DNA from: Lepidostoma basale
Lineage: Eukaryota; Arthropoda; Insecta; Trichoptera; Lepidostomatidae
NCBI GenBank assembly: GCA_022606425.2
Contig: JAHDVF020001325.1
Coordinates: 620,001-684,000 of the forward strand
DNA: 64,000 bases
Direction: 5' to 3'
In this document: positions 51,917-62,394 of the stretch, in pieces
Position numbering within the stretch: position 1 is the first letter of the stretch
Layout of the letters: the number at the start of each line of letters is the position of its first letter
The notes under the pieces: model-generated
Database searches by the model: none
What the model was told of the DNA's origin: nothing
The model's input: only the letters and a program-made list of their open reading frames with translations
Position numbers and translations under genes: made by a program

Positions 51917-53232
51917 CACAATGTTGTCGGGAAACGTAGAACTACGTTTTTTTCAGTTTGGTGCTCAAATGCGGGAAACGTAAAAATACGTTTTTTACTC
52001 TCTGGTGGTTGTCGTCGGGTAACGTAATAAAACGTGTTGTGTAATAAATGGATTTTGTTGCTAAATCGTATATCTGACTTCACAATATAATTTCACTCAC
52101 AAATTTTATATTTATTAGGCTTTACTTTTGATTTATTATTCAATTATAAAATGAAAAAAAAAATGTCTAAAAATATACATTTTTTGTGTGCTCGAAGAAA
52201 CCTTGACGCAGATCCCGCTGGCTTGTTTTTTTTGACCTTCAATGCGCAATAATTCTTTTCAACTTCTACGGAGAAATTTTAGGGTTCTAAGGGATGAATG
52301 GTAGGAATGTTTTGTTCATATTTCTACAAAACATTAGTGTTTATGTAAACGTATACATGTTCGGTCGTTCGGTCGTTGTCATTGAGTTCATATAATTATT
52401 TTTATACCTAAAACCCACAATGTTTTTTCCGGATGAGAATAAATCAGACGATGAATTGTGTGTAGACAATTTATCTAATTGTTCCTGTGCTAGTGATACA
52501 GAAAGACTATTGATGGCAGACAGTGAAACAAGTGATTTATAAAGCAAAATATCCAGACTCAGTAGGTACAAGGTACAATTTTTTTTTATTGGAGACAGCA
52601 CGTCATTGGATAACTAGCAGTATTGAAAGCGAACTAAGTGAGGAACCTGGAACATCGACAGTAAGTTTGACACGGCACACTCCAAATCGCGATCCTCCAG
52701 GCAGACTTTCTACGAATCTAAAAGTCCATAAATTAGAAAGGATAAAGGGGAAAGGGAAAAAAAATACGCACAAAGAAAATGTCGAGTGTGTGCTGCTAAA
52801 GGAAAAAGGAGTGAAACTTGTTACATGTGTAAATTCTGTGGTGTGGCTCTTCACAGAGGTACGTGTTTTGAATGGTATCATACAGTAAAAAAATACTAGA
52901 CAGTAATTTTGACAATTTTAAATAGTGTTATCTAGTGTTAAATAGTTGTATTGATTTTAAATAGTATTATAATTTGATAAAAATTCTGTGTTTGTATAAA
53001 AATAAAACTTCCAAAGTGCTACTTTGAAGCCTAATTTTTTTTTGTGTTAATTTTCCATCATTTCATCATTGAGACACAATACGGTAAGATGCATTTAAAG
53101 TTTCAGTCAATTATCACGGATATTTCAAAAGTTATAGACTTTTAAAATAATGTTGAAAAAACTCGCGCGCGAACCCAAATATCGCCCGCGCCAGGCTGCA
53201 ATCAGCATAAAACAATACCCGAAAACAATGTG
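51917..53232 (+). mobile_element. piggyBac element, internally deleted, 1316 bp, nested in an RTE
   Basis: Ends CACAATGTTGTCGGG (51917) and CCCGAAAACAATGTG (53232) are inverted; TTAA on both sides (51913-51916, 53233-53236). Removing it rejoins the RTE reading (..DNCIL / SVTKKISFRWFGHM). Subterminal ACGTA words repeat (GGGAAACGTAGAACTACG, GGGAAACGTAAAAATACG). Confidence 0.88.
52420..52899 (+). pseudogene. piggyBac transposase, core deleted
   Basis: ATG 52420 starts an acidic N-terminus (MFFPDENKSDDELCVDNLSN, CSCASDTERLLM), then TAA (near 52540). The next part (52600 on) is the C-terminus: DPPGRLSTNLKVHKL, frameshift, then YAQRKCRVCAAKGKRSETCY, MCKFCGVALHRGTCFEWYHT and stop 52897-52899. This is the Cys/His-rich zinc-binding tail of piggyBac proteins (CxxC..C..CxxC..C..CFexYHT), which binds the terminal repeats. 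The catalytic DDD domain is missing. Confidence 0.82.
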
Positions 53233-53236
53233 TTAA

Positions 53237-53530
53237 GTGTAACTAAAAAAATATCATTTAGATGGTTTGGACATATGGGACGAATGGATGAGAGAAGAAT
53301 GTTTAAAAACTGTATACAAGAAGTGCGAATAGAAAAAAAGAGCCCGAGTAAAACATGGCATGATAAAATTAATCAATTATTAAAATGCTGCCACGATAAA
53401 ACGACGAGCGTGCGAGTTATGATGTATGAATGTAGAGGAAACTCGAGAGTTATGTCGGGACAGAGCAGTGTGGCGATTCATCCTCTCTGCTTATTCCTCC
53501 AGTTAAACGGCGTGATGATTAATTAGTTAG
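53237..53530 (+). mobile_element. RTE LINE, 3' part of the interrupted copy
   Basis: ISFRWFGHMGRMDERRMFKN, KTWHDKINQLL, then broken RRACVM..ECRGNSR and the 3' UTR with ATTAATTAGTTAG tail. Confidence 0.7.
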
Positions 53531-53735
53531 TCATATATTTTTTTAAATATCGGTTTATGTAAACTAATAATTAAACTGTATCCAGATTTTTATTCGGATA
53601 CGTTTACCGAAAAACACAAAATGCTAATATAATTTAAAGTTTTTTTTAATATATGACATGTGGGTTACTAAGGCGCCATCTGTGAAGAGCGCGCCAACTC
53701 GAGGCGGGGTGTCGGTCAGTTAGTTCTGGCCGCCG

Positions 53736-56140
53736 CACAGTGGGGCCAAAATACGAAAACGTGTCATTAACTCATAGAAGCTATATATATAGCTATAAAT
53801 CAAAGGATTTAATGTAATTAGGTAGGTTAATGAAAATAAGATACAATGTCATGAATATTAACACTTTATTTTTCCAATAACAATGAAACATGTGTCAAAT
53901 ACTGTATTATTTTTATATGCTCATTAAAGTCATTTTTTATTATTTTTAATAACGTAAAATGCAGCTTAGTTTTACACAATATATACGTTTCTTGAAAGAA
54001 CGTCGATTTTATCCTTCATAAATACACACCAATATTTTTTTTACTCGTTATCAGATATTTCTGAGACACCATCATTGTCATCGGATTCATCATTTTCGCT
54101 TTGGCTGGAGGACCCTGTAGATGGAGGTATTATCAGATCCAAAACGTCTTTGGGGAATCTAGTTAGTTTCTCTTTCGGTAATTTCCTCTTACTAGTTATT
54201 AAAGGATCTGATGAGAGTAAAAGAAATTTTAAAATATCCGTGTTTGAATTCGTTCTGCTGGATTTCCTCGAGTGGTACTCCCTAAACTTTTTAAAATCAT
54301 TGTTACGTGCGCTTCTTCGGTTAATTTACCTATCGGCAATATTGACGTTTTTATTATTTTAGGTCCGTGTATTAAATATTCGTGAAGTGTGGGTGGCATA
54401 TTACACCACGGATGTTTTTCTTCAAAATATCTGGCTGTATGTAACGCATACTCCCGGTATTTTTCCACACTAATTTCATGACCACATGATATAACTATTA
54501 AAATGTTATTAACATTTTTCTTATTAATTCAACATCTAAATTGGTTATTTCTGCAGACACCTCTGCATTTAAAAAAAAACGCCTGGCGGTATTTCCATCG
54601 TTTGTGTTACCAAAGCCCGGCTTGGTTTGTCCACGATCAAACCTAGTTTTTCTTTGAACTGAGCTTGAATTTTTTTCTTAGTTTCTTCAACGATTTTCTT
54701 GTCTGTCCCTCGAGCTTTTATAGGCAGTTTGTACGTCAAATGGAGAAGACACTAAAAAAAGCGTATCCATCCGTGCAAGACCGAAATGCCGAATTCTAAA
54801 TTTTCTGTTTTTATTTATTTTGTTAGCAATGCATCTATATATTATAATTCAATTGTTTAGATGTGGCACCACGTATGTAACATTTTTGGGTAGAAGAAGT
54901 ATGTGTGATAGCATAACATACTTTGCCATCAATCATTGCGAATATTAAATGATGTTTGATTACGATAACGCGCCCATCTAGTCTGACTATGGTGGTGGTA
55001 ATATTTTTTATTTCTTCATCTACCCTTCGTTTCTCTTTCAAAGGTACTGCTGTGCATTCCTTAATAAATTCTATTTTCAGAGGTCTGCAATACCTCGTTG
55101 AACCAGGTCTTGGATTTTGCCAAATAATTTTCGCACCAGACACTAGGCGTAAGGGGGCAAATGATGTGATAAAAACCGCTGCATCGTCGGCATCTGCGTC
55201 GAAAAAAGCCTGTTTATGTGAACTGTGCCCCGAATTTCCATCAACTCCCCATTTGGAATATAATATCATATTATTTAATTCTTTGGGTTTGAGTGTAAAA
55301 ACAACATCTTGATGGGTGATAATTAAACGCTCAATCGTGAGATTAAGCATGATCTGCAAATCAACATATACCAAAGTATCCGTGACATGTATATTTTCTG
55401 GCTCTGGATAACATCGTCTTTTTTAGGCCTGTACAGTTTTATACGAAGGATATAAGTTTTTAGATTTCAACTTAATAGCGTTATACTGATGTGGAGGCAA
55501 GTCCGCTTCTATTAAAAGTGCTAAAGCATCTCCTGCTGACATGAACACGTTTCCAAAAGACTCCCTGGAAGTTTGATGAGATTTACCTGAACCTGTTGGA
55601 ACAGATAAAATACCTCGAACCAACTTTGAGGCATCTGCCTGTCATGCAGCTCTAAGTTCCATTTGTGTTGCGTAGAGTAAGTCTGGCAGAGATGCAGAAT
55701 TCCTCAGATTAACCGTCTTTTGCCGCTTCACCCTTTCTGTACTCTCCTCAAAAGGAATCATCGGGCGACCGCCACATGTTTTTGTAGCGCGAATGAAAGA
55801 AACGGATGTATCAAGCCACGTTTTATTAACATCGAGAAATCTTTCTTTCATCCAGTGAGCTGATTCCCATCATGATTTATAATCAAATTTAAACCGAATA
55901 AAATTTTTAACACACGTAACACTTTTTCCTAACTCATCAACACACCCTGTCCGTTTTATGATTTCTTTTTGCAGGAAATCAATCTGATCCTCCAATTTTT
56001 CTTTTCCGAAACTCTTCATAAGCGTTATTAATTGATGCTTTGTCATGAACAAAGTGCTGGAGCTGGTACCTAGGTATGCGAGAAAAGGAAAAACAGAATA
56101 AGATATAAAATTGGTGTATTTTTTTTTCATTTTTGGTTAT
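53736..56140 (-). mobile_element. Transib element (RAG1-related), one end identified
   Basis: The 3' end of the element (minus) is at 53736, where plus reads CACAGTGGGGCCAAAATACG. Transib termini begin CACWRTG; here the first seven bases equal the V(D)J heptamer CACAGTG. The transposase frame (next entry) lies 300 bp inside. I could not find the matching inverted end near 56.2-56.6 kb, nor the 5-bp target duplication (left side would be CGCCG). Confidence 0.65.
54041..56130 (-). pseudogene. Transib transposase, several in-frame stops and frameshifts
   Basis: From 56130 to 54835 one frame runs with stops only near 55872, 55644, 55425 and 54837. Landmarks: SFGKEKLEDQIDFLQKEI, VSFIRATKTCGGRPMIPFEE, SAGDALALLIEADLPPHQYN, then YSKWGVDGNSGHSSHKQAF (first catalytic Asp region), FAPLRLVSGAKIIWQNPRPG, RYCRPLKIEFIKE, FAMIDGKVCYAIT (second Asp), TQKCYIRGA. 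In other frames follow HFGLARMDTLF, GNTARRFF, MPPTLHEYLIHGPKIIKTSI, LPIGKLTEEA (acidic third catalytic region) and DFKKFREYHSRKSSR, LLLSSDPLI. End TAA 54041-54043. About 690 codons, as in Transib. Transib transposase is the presumed ancestor of RAG1. Confidence 0.83.
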
Positions 56141-56184
56141 TCGAAATGTGCTGTTATTATAAAAAGGTGCAAAAAGTGGCAAAA

Positions 56185-56945
56185 AATAACATCATATCAA
56201 TAAAGTACAACAATTACTTATTATAAATCAATTAAAATACTTGCGGAATTCATCGGGATTCTATACTAAATCTCTAAATGTTTTTTTAATATTACAAAAA
56301 CCTCTGTATCATTTTAATGCGAAATCGGTTTAATTTTTTTACATTTAAAACAAGCCGTAATTACAATTAATTTAACTCTAAAAAGAGGATACATACCTGA
56401 CGTGTAAGTTTCCATACTAAAACATTAAATTTTTTATCAATAATACAACTAAAGAAATGTTAGAAACTAGGTGTTGCGCTGACTTGAAATAACGGACGTG
56501 TAACCTCTACGAGTAATCGGCTCCGATTGAGGGGTGCTAGAGCGAACGTGTCACAGTCTAGCTTGTCTATCTGCTCGTGATCATATGCTAAATATATCTG
56601 AGTCATCATATAATAACAAAGCGTTTAATGAATCATAATTTTTATTTTTTGGGTTATTGTATGAGAAATCTGAATCCTGCCCCAATGTGCGCCGCCGCAT
56701 GCTGCGGTTGTTGGTCCGCTATGGAGCCTGGCTTGAGATGTTTCCGCGTGATTTGCACAACAAATACGAGTCATACAAAAAGCAGAGGAATCATGGAAAA
56801 TGGCTGCGAAAAGAATGGAAAATGATAATAATAAATTCTGGAAAAATAGAGCAATAGTCGAGGCCTTTTAAATCCAAAAAAATAATTACATATTTGGATA
56901 TTTCTAACAGAAACATTTTATTTAAATAAGCATACAGACTAATCT
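56185..56945. other. Intergenic DNA, possible retroelement scrap
   Basis: The frame 56657-56857 plus reads NVRRRMLRLLVRYGAWLEMF, PRDLHNKYESYKKQRN. It looks protein-like but I do not recognise it, and it has no splice sites or partner. A GC-richer patch lies at 56500-56580. Confidence 0.25.
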
Positions 56946-56947
56946 CT

Positions 56948-57068
56948 TGTACCTAACTAACCATCATGTCATCTCTCCGAAGGCGTAAGCAGAAAAATGA
57001 ACCACCGCACTGTAATTTCCTATCGATTCCTCACATTCATTCATGGTGTCTGGAACGCACGTCGATAT
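56948..57068 (-). mobile_element. RTE LINE 3' tail
   Basis: CTAACTAACCATCATGTCAT (tail, complement), CTCCGAAGGCGTAAGCAGAA, then decayed CMNVxE-type coding. Confidence 0.6.
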
Positions 57069-57071
57069 TTT

Positions 57072-57252
57072 TTTAAAGGTTTTTTGAACCCAATTACACT
57101 GTATACATATTTTTTATGACAGAATGACAACCACACTGCCATCGCTGGGAATCAAGATATTCGTCTCTATTGAGATACAATTAATCCTTAATTATTTACC
57201 CACAATGGGTAAAATCCAGTATTTGTCTACAAGTATTTGTATACATTCAAAA
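57072..57252 (-). mobile_element. tRNA-SINE fragment and copy of the 377-bp element's end
   Basis: 57072-57155: GAACCCAATTACACTGTATA .. ACCACACTGCCATCGCTGGG, part of the SINE. 57166-57252: CTCTATTGAGATACAATTAA .. ACAAGTATTTGTATACATTC, matching the terminal 90 bp of 36064-36440 in reverse. Confidence 0.6.
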
Positions 57253-57343
57253 TGTTACATTGCATTTCAGTTTGTAAACACCCAATTGAATTTATTTTAG
57301 TAAATATGTATTATAAATTAATTAATTTTAATAAACAAATTAT

Positions 57344-57600
57344 TTGGATTCTACCATCTTGCAGATTTCGCGGATAGCCGTGTTAAGATATTGTAAGATG
57401 GGGCAGACAACGCAGAAGATACTGGAATACACATACGAGGATAGATTCCAGAATCCCACAGGTTGTGGCGCATCAGATTCCTGTCGTCCCCGGAAGACCG
57501 CCAAAGAGATGGAGGGATGGATAGCTGGGAGTCAACTTCCCCGTAGAGAGGAACCCAACTTCCCCAGCCAGCCTGTCTACAGAAACAAGAAGGTCTAAAA
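57344..57600. pseudogene. Decayed LINE reverse transcriptase tail
   Basis: Minus reading from 57400: IRNTAIREICKM-like words over the same segment as the array unit (GATTTCGCGGATAGCCGTGT). Plus reading gives KTAKEMEGWIAGSQLPRREE. Orientation unclear because both are short. Ends ACAAGAAGGTCTAAAA, the hAT target site. Confidence 0.4.
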
Positions 57601-57927
57601 CATAGGTTTCCAATCTTTTCTCCGCTACCGCCCCCTTTACAGGAAAAATAAACGTTCAACGCCCCCCTCTCATAAAAGTTATTCCAAATATTTAGAAATA
57701 CAGAGTTGAATTTAAAAATATTATTAAATCTTTTATGTATCTGAAAACGACACATGGTAGAATACCAAACGAAGAAAAGGAAGAAATGATTAGCGTGTTT
57801 TTTTTTTGTCTTTTTAGACTACATATTTTTATCTGCCCACGCTCTCTATTTTTTGTGTCTTCTACTGCCCCCCTGAAAGTCTCAAACCCCCACAAGGGGG
57901 CGTTATCACCCACTTTGAGAACCTAGG
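57601..57927. mobile_element. hAT-type MITE, 327 bp, 8-bp target duplication
   Basis: CATAGGTTTCCAATCTTTTC (57601) and TTGAGAACCTAGG (57927) are inverted, with GCCCCC clusters near each end. GTCTAAAA flanks it at 57593-57600 and 57928-57935. Near the centre is a short RTE-like scrap (THGRIPNEEKEEM). Confidence 0.75.
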
Positions 57928-57935
57928 GTCTAAAA

Positions 57936-58370
57936 GCAGAAGAAGATTATTTGGTTTAATTTTAAAACACTGTACAATGGAATATTTATTATACGAGTAT
58001 GTAAGTTAAGCATATAACAAATATGTGCGGATGACAATTAATTTTGATATGAACAATGTCCGATCAAGTACACTAACTGGGATGACGAACGTCCCGCCGT
58101 AACCACAGTAGTCAGATGGGGTTTGTAGAAATTTCAAGAGGCATCATCTAATAGGCCGGAAGTTAGAACGGAAATTAAGATTGTCAGCGGAAATTGACTT
58201 GAGAGATGCTGTATCGAACAGCGTCCATGTCACGCGTGGGTGCTTCAAAGACCGATGTATTTAGTTTTTTAATGTTTAACATGCATTTTTCATTCCGTTT
58301 TAATCTTACTCGTTTTATATAAAAAATATATTATAAACATTATTTGCAATCGCAAAACCATCTTCTTCTA
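57936..58370. other. Intergenic DNA without recognisable feature
   Basis: Nothing supported. Confidence 0.3.
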
Positions 58371-58374
58371 CTTT

Positions 58375-58560
58375 CTTCTTCCTCAGCCTATTCCCGCCCA
58401 CTCCTGGACAAAGGCCTCCTCCATTTGCTTCCATATCATTCTGTCCTGTGCAGACTACATCCAGGTTATTCCGACGTGTCTGTTTAGATCACCCTTCCAC
58501 CGTAGTTGATGTTGCCCTGCACTTATCTTCGCCGTCCACGGTCTCCAAGTCGCAAAACCA
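58375..58560 (-). mobile_element. LINE 3' tail
   Basis: Minus reading SAQDRMIWKQMEEAFVQEWA, with AAG-repeat tail at 58363-58385 (CTTCTTCTACTTTCTTCTTC on plus). The parallel closing peptide in 1085-1222 is AQERSTWRDMEEAFVQQW. Confidence 0.6.
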
Positions 58561-58754
58561 TACGCACATTTTAATTAACAGTTTATTTTATAAAACCTTG
58601 ATCATTTTTAATGCCGACAGGTTTCGCACGGTATTAAAAAAGAAAAACACCTAAAAACCGTAATTATTATATTTTTACATCTGAGAAATTCATCTTTACA
58701 GTGGTATTACGAGTTAGTTATGAAATTATACAATAATTTTGTTTGAAATAAATT

Positions 58755-59300
58755 AATGTATAATTTGATAATACCCAAGCTTGGCGAAACATGTCACTTG
58801 CATATATTAAAATATATCTTCCAGAAAACTGATATTTTCATCAATATTAATTTTAAATGTTTTTAAACAATTAATACGGATGAAAACATCTGTTTTCTAG
58901 AAGTTTTATTATATTTTATGGGAATGACATGTTTCGTCGTGCTAAAACACAATCAATCATTTGATAATGCCTTAGCAAGGCAAAAAATCTCATTCCCATA
59001 AAATATAATAAAACTGCATGAAAACTAAATTTCTATATGTATTAATAATTTATTATGGTTTTTACATCATTATATATTTCACATATACATCATTTACTCG
59101 TACATCATTATCATAAACGAATGTTTTTTAACGAATGTTATGCAAGCGATCAAATGTCTGTTTTCTAGAAGTTATACGAGTATATGTTATTTGAATAACA
59201 TGTTTCGCCTGTCTAAGGCATTATCAAATGTAGCCATTTGATAATACCCTTGACAGACAAAAAATGTCATTCACATAAAATATAATAAAATCATTGTTCA
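58755..59300. repeat. Cluster of three foldback F1 copies
   Basis: 58755-58850: half copy with TTTGATAATACCCAAGCTTG, GCGAAACATGTCACTTGC. 58865-59045: both arms, right arm AATGCCTTAGCAAGGCAAAA-AATCTC (GAAAC lost). 59150-59290: both arms shorter, TTTGATAATACCCTTGACAG. Arms end with CTAGAAGTT words throughout. Confidence 0.6.
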
Positions 59301-59654
59301 ATAAACAAATTAATTTGATCGTTAGAATCCGTCAAATGCACTCGGCTAATTCCAGTACTATTTATAGTAAATAAATATCCCAGTCAACTTTGCATGTTGG
59401 AAAACTTTTCACACAGTATACGGTACCAAAGCACAGGTGGGCAGGTATTGAACCAATCATGAAAATTTATTAGATATAAAATAATGAGACTTAATATTCC
59501 CTCGCGGAGTTGACGTCACATTATAAAATAGTGTCGTGCCAAATAAAACGCTTAATTTATGAACGTGAAACGGCGAGGAGTTAATTAGTTGAGATCGAGA
59601 GTGAAAATTTTAGTGTGGCACCCGCGAGAGAAATTTCAATAATTTTAAATTTAA

Positions 59655-59780
59655 AGTAAATGGAACAGGATATAGAGGAAGACCTAGAGAAACGTGGGTG
59701 GATCAAATCAATCAAATATTAAACGTCGGCCACGTGGGAAGTCGGTGAAATCGACGTGCGTGCTTAACACAACGTATGAA
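59655..59780 (+). mobile_element. RTE LINE tail, interrupted copy (5' part)
   Basis: NGTGYRGRPRETWVDQINQI, LNVGHVGS.. then a nested CR1-like 3' end begins. RTE sequence resumes at about 60148 (EMLRNKEDYFCLPLRR, CTACCCCTTCGGCGAAACGG, 60148-60220). Confidence 0.6.
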
Positions 59781-59784
59781 TTTT

Positions 59785-60110
59785 CAAATCAAATCAAATC
59801 AATCTGTTTTCTCAAAAGATATTACAAAGAACAATTATAGTTTAAGTCATATATTTAAAACAGGTAGAATACAATACCAGGAACGCATGAGAGATGGTTC
59901 GATATTAGGCAAACAAGATCTTCTGAACGTACTTTCACAAATATGAAAGACGTCGATCTCCGAAGTGATCGTATTCAGCAGTTTGATTGGTCTTCTCACC
60001 GGCATCACCAGAGGAAGATTGGTTCTGCATGCTGGGAGATAAAACAGTCTGTGCTGACACTGTCGAAGATAACCATCAGGAACATACAGATGGATAGCCT
60101 CCAAGATGAC
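59785..60110 (-). mobile_element. CR1-like LINE 3' end nested in the RTE tail
   Basis: AAATCAAATCAAATCAATCT (GATTT tail, complement) at its left edge; coding on minus gives YLPACRTNLPLVMPVRRPIK, LLNTITSEIDVFHICES. The most complete copy of this 3' end in the window. Confidence 0.65.
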
Positions 60111-60224
60111 GGAATTCTCACAGAATCCCCCGATAAATCTGAAGAAATGGTTGAGAAAGAAATGTTGAGGAATAAAGAGGATTATTTCTGCCTACCCCTT
60201 CGGCGAAACGGTGTGATAGTTATT

Positions 60225-60548
60225 ATTTTTATTATAAAAAAGAAAATACACTATTTTATTTTTCACAAATGTGAAATAAAAAAGTATGTTTTTAAAAAAT
60301 TATTTAAAAGTTGAAAAGGATTAATTTAAATTTATAATAATAAAATAATAATAGTGAGGCTAATTTGTAAAGCGCCGTTTTTGATAATAACTCACTTCAA
60401 GGGTAGGTAGGTACTTCTAGTATCAGAAAATAGAAACCTACCCAGAATCCGAAACTTAAATAACTTTGAATTTAGGACACATTCCATTATTTACAATACT
60501 CGTATAAGTAACTTAAAAAAAATACCCAGAAAATAAACTGGTTCTTAC
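60225..60548. other. AT-rich DNA without recognisable feature
   Basis: AATAGTGAGGCTAATTTGTAAAGCGCCGTTTTTGA at 60349 resembles 61770-61830 (ATTTGTATAGCGCCGTTTTC), part of a CR1-like 3' end. Confidence 0.35.
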
Positions 60549-60597
60549 CGATATGCATTGAGATTTTATGGGAGTTGTTGGAAGCGGAAAAACTCAC
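60549..60597 (-). CDS. Candidate small exon (49 nt)
   Basis: Minus: acceptor ttttttgtttcAG (60598-60599 side), 49 nt, donor CG|GTAAGAACC. Open in one frame (SFSASNNSHKISMHI) and contains an ATG; it may be a 5' exon of one of the minus-strand genes or non-coding. Splice sites are good, coding evidence is weak. Confidence 0.33.
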
Positions 60598-60609
60598 CTG
60601 AAACAAAAA

Positions 60610-61060
60610 AGAAATTCAAATTTGATTAATACCTATGTTATTTTCAAACCTTCACAGAAACATGTACGTAGTTTTCTATGTAGAAACATATAGACATTAA
60701 ATAAACACGACTAGAAAAGTTTCCAACCATAAATTATGCTTCAATGTTTGAGTTATTAACAAATAATAAAGAATAAATTATCAAGATAAAGGATCCACGC
60801 CATTGCGTACAATAAGTTGGATATACTGCAAATGCCCTAAGCGTATATCCATTCAACATCAAAACTAATAATGAGCTATTCTCAGTTCAGCTATTGCTCG
60901 GAGCAGACGTGCACACCCTCGGTATACTTTAATTGTAATTACGTGTCGCTTGCGTCAATACAACAATTCTCGAGTCGTTGATTTCGAACATATAAAATTC
61001 TTAAAACTTCAACAGAAAATGATTCAGAAACGTTTATCACATCCTAATGTTTTACAGAGC
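60610..61060. other. Intergenic or intronic DNA without recognisable feature
   Basis: Nothing supported. Confidence 0.3.
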
Positions 61061-61067
61061 ATTATTA

Positions 61068-61343
61068 GTTCACATATCGCACGCTTAATAGTAAACTGAC
61101 CGATTATGGTTTAGGTCATAATTGAGTTAACATTAGACAGAGGCTTGTGTTAAAGCTATCCATCGTTTCGCGTTGAAATTAAGTCAAAATTCCGCCAATT
61201 GACCTCCATTGCACTATATCGGTCTTTTTCATTCGTACGTGTTTTTCGACTGTTTTTGTTAAAACACCGACTCATGTCAGATTGAGCAAAACTTGCTTTT
61301 TTGAGTTAAGCCAGTGTTCTATTAAGCGTGCGATATGTGAATT
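61068..61343. mobile_element. MITE, about 275 bp, possibly Harbinger-type
   Basis: TTCACATATCGCACGCTTAA (61069) and TTAAGCGTGCGATATGTGAA (61342) are perfect inverted repeats. Outer TTA/TAA could be a 3-bp duplication as in PIF/Harbinger. No coding capacity. Confidence 0.6.
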
Positions 61344-61359
61344 AATAAAAATAATGCAT

Positions 61360-61725
61360 GAAGCAAGATACCAATTCTTGTAATACCGGTAAGGATGACA
61401 TAATTAGATTATAAATAAGAAAAAAAAACAATATGTTTTTTTGGGATTTTGGGTATACGAGTATTGTAGTAACTTATACAAGTTTGTGTTTTGACTTTAG
61501 AAAACGACTGCTTTTCACATGGGCAATTAATTACATGTCGCGTGCTCCAGAGTTGGTAAACCATCTGATCTCTATGTTTATGCTGAAAATGGACAAACAA
61601 AAAAATGTAGTCCATCCACTAGCTTTACAATAAAAATCAATATTAAATTAAGCTATGTGTTTTCTCGGTAAATGTATAGTTGCAAGACTATTTTTACTTA
61701 TTCCCCTAATAATTAATATCAGACA
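61360..61725. other. AT-rich DNA, probably the body of the Helitron ending at 61759
   Basis: No gene supported. The matching 5' TC end was not located. Confidence 0.3.
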
Positions 61726-61732
61726 AAGCCAC

Positions 61733-61759
61733 AGCGAAGCGTGGCCGGGATTAGCTAGT
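61733..61759 (+). mobile_element. Helitron-like 3' terminus
   Basis: GCCACAGCGAAGCGTGGC can fold as a hairpin, followed by CGGGATTAGCTAG and T. Same layout and near-identical CGAAGCG loop as the 45328 end. Confidence 0.5.
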
Positions 61760-61764
61760 ATAAT

Positions 61765-62390
61765 AATAATAATAATTTGTATAGCGCCGTTTTCGTGAAT
61801 AGCTAACCTCTAGGGCGCTTTGACAATGTTTTTAGTCATAAGAGTTGCATCTGACACCAGCAATCAGATAACCGTCGTTTATATTTCATTTGATATTTTA
61901 AAAAAGTGGGTACTTAGGTGAGATTTAAAATCTGTTGGATTGTCAATGCATCTGAGGCGTGCAGGGAGCATATTCCAGGCGAACGGACCTGCCACTGCGA
62001 AAGCCCGATAATCCGAAATTTGTCCGGGGGCTGCGCTTTGGCTCAACTAATCTGTCTATTGCCGAGGAGTTTGCTAAGGGTACGGCCACGCCGAAGTGCC
62101 TGGGTCGGAGGCTAAGGGGATACCTGGCGAAACGTATGGCGTACTATGCGACCGGCCACACTATATTGTTCGGGCCAAGCGGGTGATCACAAGCCATCTG
62201 CGTAAATACGTCAACCCAGCCTCCGACCCTGACACTTCGGTGTGGCCGTACCCTAAACGATACGTAGATTGCCCCAAGTTAGGGCTATCAGCAATACAAA
62301 GTTCAGATATATAGGCTGGTGCCATTCCGTGAAGGGCTTTAAAAACCGTCCAGCATAGTTTATACTGGATACTTTTATCATACATACATT
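61765..62390 (-). pseudogene. CR1-like LINE C-terminal region
   Basis: Minus frame 62385-62161: YKLCWTVFKALHGMAPAYIS, ELC, then SEAGLTYLRRWLVITRLART in place of the usual R..L..P. The frame then shifts to SRPRHFGVAVPLANSSA, and GLSGFRSGRSVRLEYAP. 'VFKxLHGxAPxYLxxL' is typical of the CR1 ORF end. The 3' UTR with AGCGCCGTTTTCGTGAATAG reaches 61770. Confidence 0.65.
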
Positions 62391-62394
62391 ATCA

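Noticed and set aside
52523..52888. 121-codon frame as an independent gene
   Set aside because: It is the out-of-frame middle of the deleted piggyBac; the TTAA-flanked ends and Cys/His tail explain it.
54956..55312. 118-codon plus-strand frame
   Set aside because: Shadow of the Transib transposase, which reads through on the minus strand with family motifs.
56460..56600. Right inverted end of the Transib element
   Set aside because: GCGAACGTGTCACAGTCTAG contains CACAG but not CACTGTG in the needed orientation, and no CGCCG duplication is seen.
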